DNA of 64,000 nt from M3007 sp041736625 (GTDB lineage: Bacteria > Bacteroidota > Bacteroidia > Chitinophagales > Saprospiraceae): contig JBGSTG010000007.1 in NCBI GenBank assembly GCA_041736625.1, positions 27,174 to 91,173 on the forward strand. The letters are read 5' to 3'. This document shows positions 16,501 through 24,603 of this stretch, piece after piece. Position 1 is the first letter of the stretch; each line of letters starts with the position of its first letter. Below the pieces are notes generated by a model. It saw only the letters and a program-made list of their open reading frames with translations, had not been told where the DNA came from and ran no database searches. The translations under genes and the position numbers were made by a program.

Positions 16501-18200
16501 TTGGATATGACGATGGTCGCCTGGGCGTCACAGTAGTAGGCGGAACACCCACCTACAACTACCTGTGGAGCGACCCGAACAGCCAGAACAACCCGACGTT
16601 GTTTGATGTGCCGGCCGGCGACTACTCCATCACGGTCACCGATTTGAACGGATGCACGCTCGTGGATACCTTCACCCTGCTTGACCCGCCGGCCATTCAG
16701 GCGACCTATGCGCAGGTGCCGGCCACCTGCGCCACCAATTGCGACGGCCAGGCCATTCCCACGGTGATTTATTCGGATGGCGGAACGGGCGACTTCAACT
16801 TTGTGTGGTGCGACGGCAGTTCCGACTCCACCCGAATCGACCTCTGCCCGGGCGTCTGCTACGTGACCATCATTGACGGCAATAACTGCTTCCTGGTGGA
16901 CAGTGTGATCACCGACAGCCCGGACACCATTGGCGGGGTACTGGCGGTTACACCCGCTTCCTGCTTTGGTTTGTCCGACGGCACGGTCGGCGTCACCGCG
17001 TCCGGGGGCAATGGCGGCCCGTACCAATACCTCTGGAGCGTCAACAACGCCGTTACGCCCACCGTCACCGGCCTGCCTGCGGGCGATTACACCGTGACCG
17101 TGACCGACGGCATCGGCTGCACCGGCGAGTTCACGGCCTTTGTGACCGAACCGGACGAGCTGATCGTTTTGCAGGATATTGCCAATACGTCGTTGCCCAT
17201 TTGCTTCGGTGACGACAACGGGCAACTCGGCGTGAACGCCAGTGGCGGCAACCCGGGCCCGTATACTTTTGTGTGGGCCGACAGCCTGGGCACCACCCTG
17301 GGTGCCGACTCCATCCTGACGGACATTCCTTCGGGCGCCTACTTTGTGACCGTAACCGACATCCGCGGGTGCACCGGCGTTCTGGAAAACCTGGTGCTCA
17401 ACGATCCGCCGCCCATCGTCGGCAACTTCCTCCCCTGGATGGAGCTAAACTGCTTCGGCGAAGAGACCACCCTGTTCATCGACACGATTTTTGGTGGTTC
17501 GGGCGCTCCTTACCAGTACAGCCTCGATTTTGGCGTGCTGCTCGACCCCACATTCCCCATCACCATGGACGGAGGGCAGCACTTCATCACCTACTACGAC
17601 CGCCTGAACTGCGAAATCACGGATACCATCTTTGTATTTGAGCCCGATCCGTTGCTGGTGGTCTTTGACCCGGCTTCCATCGAGATCAAGCTGGGCGACA
17701 CCCTGATGACCCTGCAACCGCAGATCACGGGTGCGCTGGTGGACACCTTTTTCTGGACGCCTGCGGAATTGCTGACCAACCCAACCAGCCTGAATCCGAT
17801 GATCAACACGTTCCAAACCACGACCTACACCCTGACGGTGTTCGATGAAAATGGCTGCTCCGGTACCGGATCCATTGAAGTGGAAGTTGATCCCGACCGC
17901 AACATCTACATTCCCAACATATTCCACCCCGGCAACACGTCGGGGTTGAACGACCGCTTCAACGTGTATGCCGGTTTGGGGGTCGAAATTGTCAATATTT
18001 TCCAGATATACGACCGTTGGGGTGGCCTGATGTATGAAAATACAGACTTCTACCCAAGCAGCTTCGACTTCAGCGAGGGTTGGGACGGTCGATACAACGG
18101 GGACTACGTGAATCCGGGTGTGTATGTGTACATTGCCGAGGTCAAGTTCCTCGACGGCAGGGTGCTGACGTACCGGGGGGATGTGACGGTGATTCGGTAG
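13557..18200 (+). CDS. Giant SprB-repeat surface protein with gliding-type C-terminal sorting domain
   Basis: 1547 residues from ATG 13557, chosen because MKKLLIPLLLFGIATNVLAQ is a clear signal peptide; the frame is open to 13338 but that stretch is not protein-like. Residues about 30-300: repeat-free N-terminal domain. About 300-455: a cohesin-like module (SPPGSTLCVPVTVQNFNN...) that in other proteins binds dockerins. About 455-1370: roughly eleven SprB-type modules with the pattern CFG-x-DG, GG-x-PY-x-Y-x-W and YTVTVTD-x-xGC. The last 95 residues form the T9SS type B/gliding-motility C-terminus (YIPNIFHPG, FQIYDRWGGLMYE, GWDGRYNG, VYVYIAEV). Proteins of this kind are cell-surface adhesins, some moved by the gliding machinery. 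Repeats are diverged, so copy-number change by recombination is less likely. Confidence 0.88.
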   Translation: MKKLLIPLLLFGIATNVLAQTPENIIVPSPLTPALNTQNRSALPCNAAGTFALGQFIGQSNDTDLDTIYLCFGDSIFIDHNGDSDLSNDPDPATPNGIAWAFYDCPPLIAGDNLQAILADPCLTVDPPPTNGIWIARGDITGDIWFQNQGAAQNTFNAGAPVVLHFAPITLDNWALPGYDSLPGFPPGPCVNVNTAAQFAVAYLNPIEESNVTNTYAGDDCLGFFQVKGGLPELLNGTARYNIDVSLASNQEVKALIHLPPPNWFNSAALPFSVSTPGVYTVTIEDGKSCGVQFQIDMSGCNAADNATIAPPDTVSPPGSTLCVPVTVQNFNNLISATFNLGWDPAVLQYLSVQNPNPLLLDFDANSLNEIFASTGQLGVNIFDLSGASFTIPDGESLFEVCFNMIGMLDECSQLFAPNAPAVTTIEIAPLGTPTALIFDTAFICVQYLPLEVIVGLTDTICFGGTSSATLSITSKGGIPPYSLTWQQVPGGAVNSGFLLNDGDTFLSAPGAITNGTYIIRLTDENGLGETVIDTLVVDFPTLGASLDLTQTPTCFGSCDGEVVANVLVNGSVVPNPNPANYAFTWNGPGVMQGTQMQDSLCAGNYFVTVTEVSSGCSALASGTLSQPTRVRDDSIAVTPASCSGLTDGTIEYYVQGGTPFAGNNYDFNWTYSPDGIQGPFQDQTGTSNPFLLNNKAEGTYYVTITDANGCTLEDSVVLTALRTVDLTGIVTNTACAGSTDGMIELAVTVTPSDPADNFFFIVLPPGVGTQDCQTPITCNLSDLPAGTYSVLAIDPIGCLDTANFVVESPTPLVIDTFAYQQPSCVLQNNGAITVITLGGTGSPMTYQYEWENGATGPSRSNLPVGMYAVTVTDLNGCQDSLAFDLQLPAAPTITGIDSVSVLCGADGCLTVNADSTAVVFTWLDLNGAAVGNTQQVCNLAGGTYITIVSDDQGCESTDTVTLAGVEPLSVSDTTFLLPSCFGYDDGRLGVTVVGGTPTYNYLWSDPNSQNNPTLFDVPAGDYSITVTDLNGCTLVDTFTLLDPPAIQATYAQVPATCATNCDGQAIPTVIYSDGGTGDFNFVWCDGSSDSTRIDLCPGVCYVTIIDGNNCFLVDSVITDSPDTIGGVLAVTPASCFGLSDGTVGVTASGGNGGPYQYLWSVNNAVTPTVTGLPAGDYTVTVTDGIGCTGEFTAFVTEPDELIVLQDIANTSLPICFGDDNGQLGVNASGGNPGPYTFVWADSLGTTLGADSILTDIPSGAYFVTVTDIRGCTGVLENLVLNDPPPIVGNFLPWMELNCFGEETTLFIDTIFGGSGAPYQYSLDFGVLLDPTFPITMDGGQHFITYYDRLNCEITDTIFVFEPDPLLVVFDPASIEIKLGDTLMTLQPQITGALVDTFFWTPAELLTNPTSLNPMINTFQTTTYTLTVFDENGCSGTGSIEVEVDPDRNIYIPNIFHPGNTSGLNDRFNVYAGLGVEIVNIFQIYDRWGGLMYENTDFYPSSFDFSEGWDGRYNGDYVNPGVYVYIAEVKFLDGRVLTYRGDVTVIR

Positions 18201-18225
18201 TTGGGGGTTTCCCGCGTGTACTTGA

Positions 18226-18336
18226 TGGCACACGAATTTAACGGATCGCTTTGCGAACACGGATCAGACGGATTTTTGTTGTAGAAAATCTGTGTTCATC
18301 CGTGTTCGCAAAGCGATCCGTTTCATCTGTGTGCCA
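18226..18336. repeat. Long hairpin between convergent genes
   Basis: Perfect 24-base arms at 18241-18264 and 18298-18321 enclose 33 bases; outside them, TGGCACAC (18226-18233) pairs with GTGTGCCA (18329-18336). It lies between two convergent genes (stops at 18200 and 18345) and may end transcription from both sides. The loop region has a near-duplicate of part of the arm (GAACACGGATCAGACGGAT), suggesting the element grew by inverted duplication. Confidence 0.85.
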
Positions 18337-18344
18337 TTCTAAGG

Positions 18345-19262
18345 CTAATTTTTCTTCTTCTTTTTCTCCCTGCCCAGGATGTCCCGGTTCTTGTCGTCAT
18401 CCAGCACAGGGAACGGTCGGGGGACTTCCTCCTGTGAATCGTTGAACACGTTATCGACGAAATGCCAGCGTCCGTTTTTCAGTTCGAACCCCTGGTAGCT
18501 GCCGTCGGGCACCTGCGTCGGCAGGCCGTCGTACGGGTTTGACATCGGGATGAGGTGATCAAACAGAATGATTTTGTACTGTTCATCCCAGTTCAGCCGC
18601 ACCTTAGCGTCTGCGTAGTACGCAAGCATGAACCGTTGGACATCCTCGCCGCTCTCTGTCGGCAGGCCCTCGAATACTGCGTCGCCAAAGCGAGGCAGGC
18701 CCGTGGCGGGGTCAATCCATAGTACCTCAATGAGTTTTTGTCTTTCAGTCAGGCTGTAGCCGTTGTACCCGAAGAGTAAATAGCGGGTTCCTTCGGGCGT
18801 TTCGAAACGGTAAATGTTGTAGTACAGGGCGCCATACCAGCGATCGGGGCCCAGTTGTTCGTGACGGAGGCTTGCTGGCATTTCGCTGCTTCGGTCGGTC
18901 AGGACGAACACGGTTTCCACGGGCTTGCGCACCTGCAAAAAGCCTTTGTATTGCCAGGTGCTGTCGTTGAGCCGCAGTTGCCAGGTCACAAGCCGAACGG
19001 CAGAGTCGGGGGCGGTAACAAAGGAGATGCTCCGGAGCGAGTCGAAGGGATATCCGAAGGCGCCGGGCAACGCCAGTGCCTGCCGGAGGCCGTGGAACAG
19101 GCTGTCGGAGGCCGTTTGCCGGTCGGCGGGCAGGGAATCAACCAGTTTGTCGGACCAGGGCGCCAGGGCTGCCTCCCACTCCGGAAGTCCGGACTGGGCT
19201 TTCAGGTGGATAGAAAACGAAAAAAAGGCCAGCAAGGCGAAAAAGGAGCGGTATACGGGCAT
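18345..19262 (-). CDS. Secreted protein of unknown function
   Basis: 305 residues from the ATG complementary to 19260-19262; starting there gives a signal peptide (MPVYRSFFALLAFFSFSIHL, cut after KAQ), whereas the longer frame adds a Cys-rich non-signal stretch. The mature protein has a helical first part and then strand-rich segments with W/Y (YGALYYNIYRFETPEG, YLLFGYNGYS, LIEVLWIDP). The C-terminus is highly basic, ending GREKKKKKN. Similar 300-residue secreted proteins are common in Bacteroidota, but I know of no assigned role. The stop lies next to the long hairpin; the upstream neighbour on the same strand is 94 bases away and could share a transcript. Confidence 0.7.
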   Translation of the reverse strand: MPVYRSFFALLAFFSFSIHLKAQSGLPEWEAALAPWSDKLVDSLPADRQTASDSLFHGLRQALALPGAFGYPFDSLRSISFVTAPDSAVRLVTWQLRLNDSTWQYKGFLQVRKPVETVFVLTDRSSEMPASLRHEQLGPDRWYGALYYNIYRFETPEGTRYLLFGYNGYSLTERQKLIEVLWIDPATGLPRFGDAVFEGLPTESGEDVQRFMLAYYADAKVRLNWDEQYKIILFDHLIPMSNPYDGLPTQVPDGSYQGFELKNGRWHFVDNVFNDSQEEVPRPFPVLDDDKNRDILGREKKKKKN

Positions 19263-19356
19263 GGTGTGCGCAGATTGCCGTGGAAAAACGCAGTGCAAAG
19301 CGAATAAATTGCCCGGGCAGTCAAAGGCTGCACAGCCGGCTGGCACCAGGTGACGG

Positions 19357-20808
19357 CTACAACAGCTCGTCGGTTTTTTCCAGCAACCATTCGTGGTTTA
19401 CGGTTTGTGCCCGGGATTCGTCTATTTCGCGGCGCAGTTTGCGCACCGCCGCCTTGTCGCCCGGGGCCAAACGGATCAGCTTGCGCACGTACCGGATCAG
19501 GTTCAGGTAGCTTTGCCTGCGTTCGGTTGAGATGTTTTTGTGACGGTTCAGAAACACCCGAAAAGACTCGCTGAAGGAGTCCAGCGCATCAAACTCGTCC
19601 AATTCATAATACGTGATCAGCAGCATGGCTTTGCTGATCAGGTTATACCCGGTATCGGCGTATTCCACGTTGCGCAAAAGCCCGAGCACCTTGTCGTATT
19701 GCTGTTGATACCGGTATACGCGTGCCAGGTTAAAGGAGTAGGCGTTGTCGCGCGATTCGGCGGGCAGAAACGGCGTGTACTGGCCGATAAAGGACTCGGC
19801 CCATTCGAGCTTGCCCAGTCGGAGCGCAGCGCCGACAATGTTGTTGAAGCGCCAGGGCGCGAGTTCGCCTTTTTGCATAAACACCTCTTTTCGGATGCCG
19901 TCGTCGAACAAATCGAAATATTCCTGCAAAAAGGTGTTGTTGCCTTTGTTGATCCGTCCGGTGCAATAGTGGAGTGCGGCGTCGTACAGTTCAATGGCTT
20001 CCTCTCTGGGCATCAGCCCGCCGAACTGGTTGAGCATTCGTCGGAAGTTGAAGTAATGGGCGGTCTCCTCCTCGTCGTTCAGCATTTGGTAGGAGTAGAA
20101 ATAAACGGCCAGTTCGGGGATGGTTTCTACCGGATACCGGGCGAGGTATTCCACCACTTCCTGCACGAAGTCCAGCTCGTACAGGAAGGTGCCTGTTCGC
20201 AACTGGCTCAGGGCGGAGATATGGACTTTGAGTTTTTCAATCCAGTAGTAGACGTCCAGGTTGCGGGAAATGTCCTCCAGGTTGGCCCGGGTATCGAGTT
20301 TGACGTCGAATTCCATCATCTGATAATACTGGCGTTCGAGCTGGTGTCGTTGTTTGTAATGGTGCTGGTAAAAGTACACCTGCTGATCGAGGCTGTTTCT
20401 GGCCTGCCGGAGCACCGAGTTGTACAGGGGCTCCATTTTTTTCCGTACGACGAAGGACATCAGATCGAGGTAACTGTCGACCGGATCGATCTGCCGGGCC
20501 TCCAGGGCCATGAACTGTTCCAGCAGCTTGAGCAGGTCTGAACAGTGCTTGCGAAAGGTCACGTCGTCGTAAGGTTCGCCCGGGGCAAGTTTGTTCCACG
20601 CCTCCGAGCGGTTGAAGTGGGCGGTGTTGTGCTGGAGCGCTTTGTGCAACTGATCGAACAACCGGATCATGGTTTTGCTCTGGTTGTGATAGGGGGACTG
20701 CAGAAAGCGACCGAAGCGTTTGAGCTCCGCAGCGTCAAAAAAAGCGAGTGCCTGGTAAACTTTGTTGGTGTGCGCAGTGGCCACCAAACGAGGAGAAGAT
20801 CGGGCCAT
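19357..20808 (-). CDS. Uncharacterised helical protein, family member 1
   Basis: 483 residues, cytoplasmic, almost wholly helical with TPR-like segments (YSFNLARVYRYQQQYDKVLGLL, SKAMLLITYYELDEFDALDSF). It is paralogous to the 493-residue product of 51740-53221: both open with a [ED][LF]KRF-x2-FLQSP[YF]xN motif near residue 30, both have an ESF[RK]VF[LI]xRxKxIS segment about 60-70 residues from the end, and both finish with WLLEK-x-[DE][AE]L. No catalytic motif is visible. The shared ends and variable middle suggest a scaffold or regulator. Function unknown. Confidence 0.75.
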   Translation of the reverse strand: MARSSPRLVATAHTNKVYQALAFFDAAELKRFGRFLQSPYHNQSKTMIRLFDQLHKALQHNTAHFNRSEAWNKLAPGEPYDDVTFRKHCSDLLKLLEQFMALEARQIDPVDSYLDLMSFVVRKKMEPLYNSVLRQARNSLDQQVYFYQHHYKQRHQLERQYYQMMEFDVKLDTRANLEDISRNLDVYYWIEKLKVHISALSQLRTGTFLYELDFVQEVVEYLARYPVETIPELAVYFYSYQMLNDEEETAHYFNFRRMLNQFGGLMPREEAIELYDAALHYCTGRINKGNNTFLQEYFDLFDDGIRKEVFMQKGELAPWRFNNIVGAALRLGKLEWAESFIGQYTPFLPAESRDNAYSFNLARVYRYQQQYDKVLGLLRNVEYADTGYNLISKAMLLITYYELDEFDALDSFSESFRVFLNRHKNISTERRQSYLNLIRYVRKLIRLAPGDKAAVRKLRREIDESRAQTVNHEWLLEKTDELL

Positions 20809-20844
20809 GTCGGGCTGTTGTTCGGCATCGGATGCCGGTGCAAT

Positions 20845-20874
20845 GTGCCAAGTATATTGGCACTCACAAATTTA
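20845..20874 (-). promoter_or_regulatory. -7 box with overlapping operator-like palindrome
   Basis: On the minus strand, TAAATTTG (complement of 20867-20874) is an exact -7 box for the gene starting at 20808. Just downstream, at the expected transcription start, is a 7-base-pair palindrome GTGCCAA/TTGGCAC (20845-20851, 20857-20863) around GTATA. Its position suggests an operator or a 5' hairpin. No -33 box at the usual spacing was seen. Confidence 0.45.
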
Positions 20875-20989
20875 AAGTGTTTTTTTAATAATTTTATTAC
20901 AAGTAGTTGTAAAATAACATTTTTTTTGAAAAAAAATTTTAAAAAATAAAAATATAGGGTTCACAATTCAATACTTTTTTTTCAGATTA

Positions 20990-21021
20990 TTTGGTCGTTT
21001 CCACGGCTTATACTAAATTTG
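20990..21021 (+). promoter_or_regulatory. Bacteroidota-type promoter for the cadherin/dockerin-like gene
   Basis: TTTG at 20990-20993, 20 bases, then TAAATTTG (exact TAnnTTTG) at 21014-21021; ATG follows at 21043. The upstream 20875-20985 is very AT-rich with long A and T runs, which may act as an UP-like element. Confidence 0.65.
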
Positions 21022-21042
21022 CTGACCTTTAATACGGTTGCC

Positions 21043-23580
21043 ATGAATATAATCTTTACATATCCGCAGTTCAACGTCCGAGCAGCGGCCCTGTTTCTTT
21101 TGGGGCTGCTGGGGGGAAGTGTGCGTGCACAGAGCGGCGGGGGCTATGAAAAGTTGTTCACCGCTGCAGGTGTAGCCGTTTCAGATACGGTATCCGGAGT
21201 CAATCTGGATGTAAACAAAATCAGTCCGCTCGCCCAACACGGCGACGTGGACCTGACGGTTCTCCAGTTCGGCGGTTCGGGAGACCCCTACGTTTACGAG
21301 ATCAAATACACGCCGGATGCCGGGTTCATCGGGGTGGACACGTTTACGCTGGAGTACATATACCAGGGTGTTTATCCCTTTCTCGTGTATCGGGCCTTCG
21401 AAGTGCGTGTTTATCCCTCCATTGTAACGCCGGCCACCGATTTTGCCGTTACCGCCGGCGGTACGCCGGTTACGCTGAATGTGCTGGACAACGATTCAGG
21501 GGTAGGGCCGCTCAGTGTCGGGAGCGTGCCGATGAGCAACCACGGCGCTGTTTCGCTGAACGGGAACGCCATTACCTTCACGCCCGCGACCGGTTACACC
21601 GGAGTGGCCCACGTGAACTACACGGTCTGCGACACCGTCGGCACCTGCAAAAATGCGCAATGGGACATCGGCGTGCACGCCGCCGGCAGCGCACCGCAAA
21701 ACGATACGCTGCGCCTGGCCACCACATGCAACACCCCCGTAAGCATGCCGCTCCTGTACGATGGATACGCGCTTTTTCAGGCTCCGTCAAACGGGCAGTT
21801 GACCCTGCACGGCGGCTATGCGTTCAGTTATGCGCCCAACAGCGGCTACCACGGCGACGACCAGTTCGTGCTCTCCTACGACAACAACGGCACAACCGTT
21901 TACAAAACCGTGCTGGTCCGGGTGCTCAACACCCCCGAACCCAATAAAATGGCGGTTGACGATTACGGCTACACCCCCGTCAACCAACCGATCACCATGA
22001 ACGTTCGCCAGAACGACATCGGTAACCTGCTGGTGAAAAGCTGGATCATCCCGCCCAACCTCGCCGGTACCGTTACCGGCACCACCTCGGGCGGCAACTT
22101 CACCTTCACCCCCAATGCCGGGTTCACCGGGGTAGCTACTTTCCAATACCGCATCGGCAATAACAACGCTCCCGACCTCGAAATGGCGGCCGTGCACATC
22201 ACCGTGGGCAACCTCGCCCCCGCCCAAGGCACTTACGACCTGACCACGCCGGAGGGCACTCCGCTGATCGTCAACTATAAAATTCCGTTTACGGACTTTG
22301 AGTTCGTGGTGACCGACGCGCCCGACCACGGCACGCTTACCTTTCACCCCGGATTTACCACCCACACCTTTGGCGCCCAAACCATCTCGGGCCGCAACCT
22401 GCTCATCTACGAACCCAATCCCGGTTTTATCGGCGACGACCCCTTTGAGATCAACTACTGCGTCTCCGCAAACAATATTTGCCAGGACGTGAAGGTCACC
22501 GCCCATGTGTCCGACGTGCTCGCCACCGCCCCGCCGTACTGCCTTTCCGAGTGCGTGTGGACGGGCGACCTGAATGGCGACGGCAAGGTGAACAACAAAG
22601 ATGTACTGACGCTGGGATACGCTATGGGCATGGAAGGAGAACAACGCGTCGATCCTGCGCTGGAATGGTATGGCCAGTACGGCGACCTCTGGGCCAACCC
22701 TTTCCTGGCCGATGTGCCCGACCTGAAATACATCGATTCCGACGGCAATGGCGCCATCGATCACGCCGATACCCTGGCCTTGGGCTTCTTTTACGGCAAT
22801 ACGCACACCATGTTGCCCTTTTTGCCCCCGACGAGTAAGGGATTGCCCTTTGAACTGGACATACTCACCCCCAACCCCGGCGTGGGCGATCTCGTGCAGA
22901 TTGATGTTTACCTCGGTGACACAAACGAGCCCGTGGCCGATTTGTACGGATTCACGTTCGACTTGACCCTGAGCCCGGATATTGTGGATTCCGCCCTGCA
23001 CATGACCTTTGCCGATAATGCCTGGACCAACCTGAATTCGCCCCACCTGACCTTTCAGCGCAGGCCGTCGACTGGCAGACTCGAAACAGCCTTTACCCGC
23101 ACCGGCACCAGCCCTGTTTCGGGTAACGGATACATCGGCCGCGTGGAATTCATCATCATCGACGTCATTGAGGGCGGAAGGCCGAACAAAAAACCCGGCT
23201 TTGTCGTATTCGTCGACGGGCCAACCGCCCAGTGGGGCGACGGCTCGGTTACCCAGAGCGGCAGCACGGCTTATCCGGTGTCGCTCAAAACTAAGAAAAG
23301 TAAAAAACGCTCCGAAGAAGCGGGCATGACCTCCGAAACCGACCTGTTGGTTTTCCCCAACCCGGCGCAAAGCATGCTGAATGTGCAACTGAACGGAACA
23401 GAGACCATCCGCTCCCTTCAACTCACGAGCGCCGATGGCCGCCTGGTATATCGCATGCCGGGCAACACCGCGCCGGATGCCGTACAAATACCGGTAGGCC
23501 AGTTGCCAAACGGATTGTACATCCTCCAGGTGCAGACCGAAAAAGGGGTTGCTTCCCGGAAGGTGGAAATTGCCCGGTAG
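21043..23580 (+). CDS. T9SS protein with cadherin-like, dockerin-like and cohesin-like modules
   Basis: 845 residues from ATG 21043, which begins a signal peptide (cut after SVRAQ); TTG 21019 lies at the promoter and is rejected. Residues about 45-490 contain four or five bacterial cadherin-like/Ig modules with the pattern TPxxGFxGxDxFxxxY (PDAGFIGVDTFTLEY, PNAGFTGVATFQYR, PNPGFIGDDPFEINY). Residues about 510-590 hold two EF-hand-like calcium loops, DLNGDGKVNNKD and DSDGNGAIDHAD, a dockerin-type arrangement. Residues about 600-740 resemble a cohesin-type beta-sandwich. The last 75 residues are a T9SS type A signal (FPNPAQSMLNVQL, SADGRLVYRM, LPNGLYILQV). Expected on the cell surface or secreted. 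Confidence 0.85.
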   Translation: MNIIFTYPQFNVRAAALFLLGLLGGSVRAQSGGGYEKLFTAAGVAVSDTVSGVNLDVNKISPLAQHGDVDLTVLQFGGSGDPYVYEIKYTPDAGFIGVDTFTLEYIYQGVYPFLVYRAFEVRVYPSIVTPATDFAVTAGGTPVTLNVLDNDSGVGPLSVGSVPMSNHGAVSLNGNAITFTPATGYTGVAHVNYTVCDTVGTCKNAQWDIGVHAAGSAPQNDTLRLATTCNTPVSMPLLYDGYALFQAPSNGQLTLHGGYAFSYAPNSGYHGDDQFVLSYDNNGTTVYKTVLVRVLNTPEPNKMAVDDYGYTPVNQPITMNVRQNDIGNLLVKSWIIPPNLAGTVTGTTSGGNFTFTPNAGFTGVATFQYRIGNNNAPDLEMAAVHITVGNLAPAQGTYDLTTPEGTPLIVNYKIPFTDFEFVVTDAPDHGTLTFHPGFTTHTFGAQTISGRNLLIYEPNPGFIGDDPFEINYCVSANNICQDVKVTAHVSDVLATAPPYCLSECVWTGDLNGDGKVNNKDVLTLGYAMGMEGEQRVDPALEWYGQYGDLWANPFLADVPDLKYIDSDGNGAIDHADTLALGFFYGNTHTMLPFLPPTSKGLPFELDILTPNPGVGDLVQIDVYLGDTNEPVADLYGFTFDLTLSPDIVDSALHMTFADNAWTNLNSPHLTFQRRPSTGRLETAFTRTGTSPVSGNGYIGRVEFIIIDVIEGGRPNKKPGFVVFVDGPTAQWGDGSVTQSGSTAYPVSLKTKKSKKRSEEAGMTSETDLLVFPNPAQSMLNVQLNGTETIRSLQLTSADGRLVYRMPGNTAPDAVQIPVGQLPNGLYILQVQTEKGVASRKVEIAR

Positions 23581-23615
23581 GCAAAAAACAGTTGAAATTC
23601 TTAAGGCGCTACCGA

Positions 23616-23821
23616 TAGGATGGCTTCAAGCCCAATGTCGTCAACTTAGCGTAAAAGCAATGTTGTAAAATTGTCTGCAACGAAACTAGATATTTTTTTT
23701 TCCGCGAATTAGCGCGAATTCGCGCTAATTCGCGGCAAAAAAAATACGTGGTAAGGTCGAAAACAACCCCAAAGCAATCTTTTTTCGCTAAGTTGACGAC
23801 ATTGGGCTTCAAGCCATCCTA
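23616..23821. repeat. Nested palindromic element
   Basis: Outer inverted repeats of 36 bases (23616-23651 and 23786-23821) match except for one central base; each starts TAGGATGGCTT and ends in GTCAACTTAGCG. Inside is a perfect 34-base palindrome (23702-23735) centred on GAATTC and flanked by T8 on the left and A8 on the right. It fills most of the 313-base gap between the T9SS gene (ends 23580) and cytochrome oxidase (23894). No transposase ORF is present; a 67-codon ORF through it is not protein-like. Confidence 0.9.
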
Positions 23822-23893
23822 CCGGCTAACGTCACTTTTAAAAATTTTAATTGGAGGAATGCCGGTTCTTTAGACTTGTTATACGCCTTTTTT

Positions 23894-24502
23894 TTATATC
23901 CAGTAATTAACTCCCAGAAAAAGAACCAGATATACCCACAAAATATCCAAAAAGTGCCAGTAAATGGTCAGCAACCGCAATTTAAGGCGCTTTTCCGGAT
24001 CCGAGAAATAGACCAGCACGGTTACCGGATCCACCATGCGTTTGCGCGCAGTCCGGTAAAACAGGATAAGGAAGGGAAGCCCCGCGACGACGTGCATCAG
24101 GTGCACAAAAGAGAGCAGGTACAGGTAAGCGGCCGTGTTGGAAGTGCGCAAGTCCACATTGTTCCGGAACAACCACCACCAGGCAGCGACCTGCATGACC
24201 AAAAAAAGGCACGACAGCCAAATGGTTACCCGCAAAAAACGCTGGTAGCCGCCGGTGTCGTCGTTCAGATAAGCTTTTTTGGCCAGTATCATGGTGTAAC
24301 TGCTACACAGCAAAATCAGGGTGTTTAGCCAGAACAAGGCAGGGATCTGCACAGCAGGCACCTGCATGGCTACCCGGGTGTACACGTAAGCCAGGGTGAG
24401 GGAAAGAAAAAGCGCGGTAACCCCAAAAAGGGACAGGAACAACATCACGTTGTACGGATGGAACAAAAATTCATCCTTGCGGGTGGAAGGGGTATTGGAC
24501 AT
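23894..24502 (-). CDS. Cytochrome c oxidase subunit III-family protein
   Basis: 202 residues with five hydrophobic segments. The first reads VMLFLSLFGVTALFLSLTLAYVY; the last contains the family signature YWHFLDILWVYLVLFL, near which subunit III binds lipid close to the proton-entry path. Subunit III is a non-catalytic inner membrane subunit that stabilises the haem-copper oxidase of the respiratory chain. The length matches bacterial short-form subunit III (about 190-260). Subunits I and II are not in the window, so this may be a stand-alone gene or the operon lies elsewhere. Subunit III of a quinol-type or alternative oxidase cannot be excluded. Confidence 0.88.
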   Translation of the reverse strand: MSNTPSTRKDEFLFHPYNVMLFLSLFGVTALFLSLTLAYVYTRVAMQVPAVQIPALFWLNTLILLCSSYTMILAKKAYLNDDTGGYQRFLRVTIWLSCLFLVMQVAAWWWLFRNNVDLRTSNTAAYLYLLSFVHLMHVVAGLPFLILFYRTARKRMVDPVTVLVYFSDPEKRLKLRLLTIYWHFLDILWVYLVLFLGVNYWI

Positions 24503-24603
24503 GGAGTTAGGTCCGTTTTGGGCTTTTTAACACAATTAAACCCCCAAAGGTTGCTGCACATCCCCTTTTGTGCCGTATTTTGCATGAGCTAACCCAAACG
24601 ATT

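Noticed and set aside
15573..17225. 550-codon ORF on the minus strand under the SprB-repeat gene
   Set aside because: Repetitive, Arg/Gly/Val/His-rich composition; it is the reverse shadow of the GC-rich SprB modules. Similar long shadows at 9910-11136 and 21787-23487 were rejected for the same reason.
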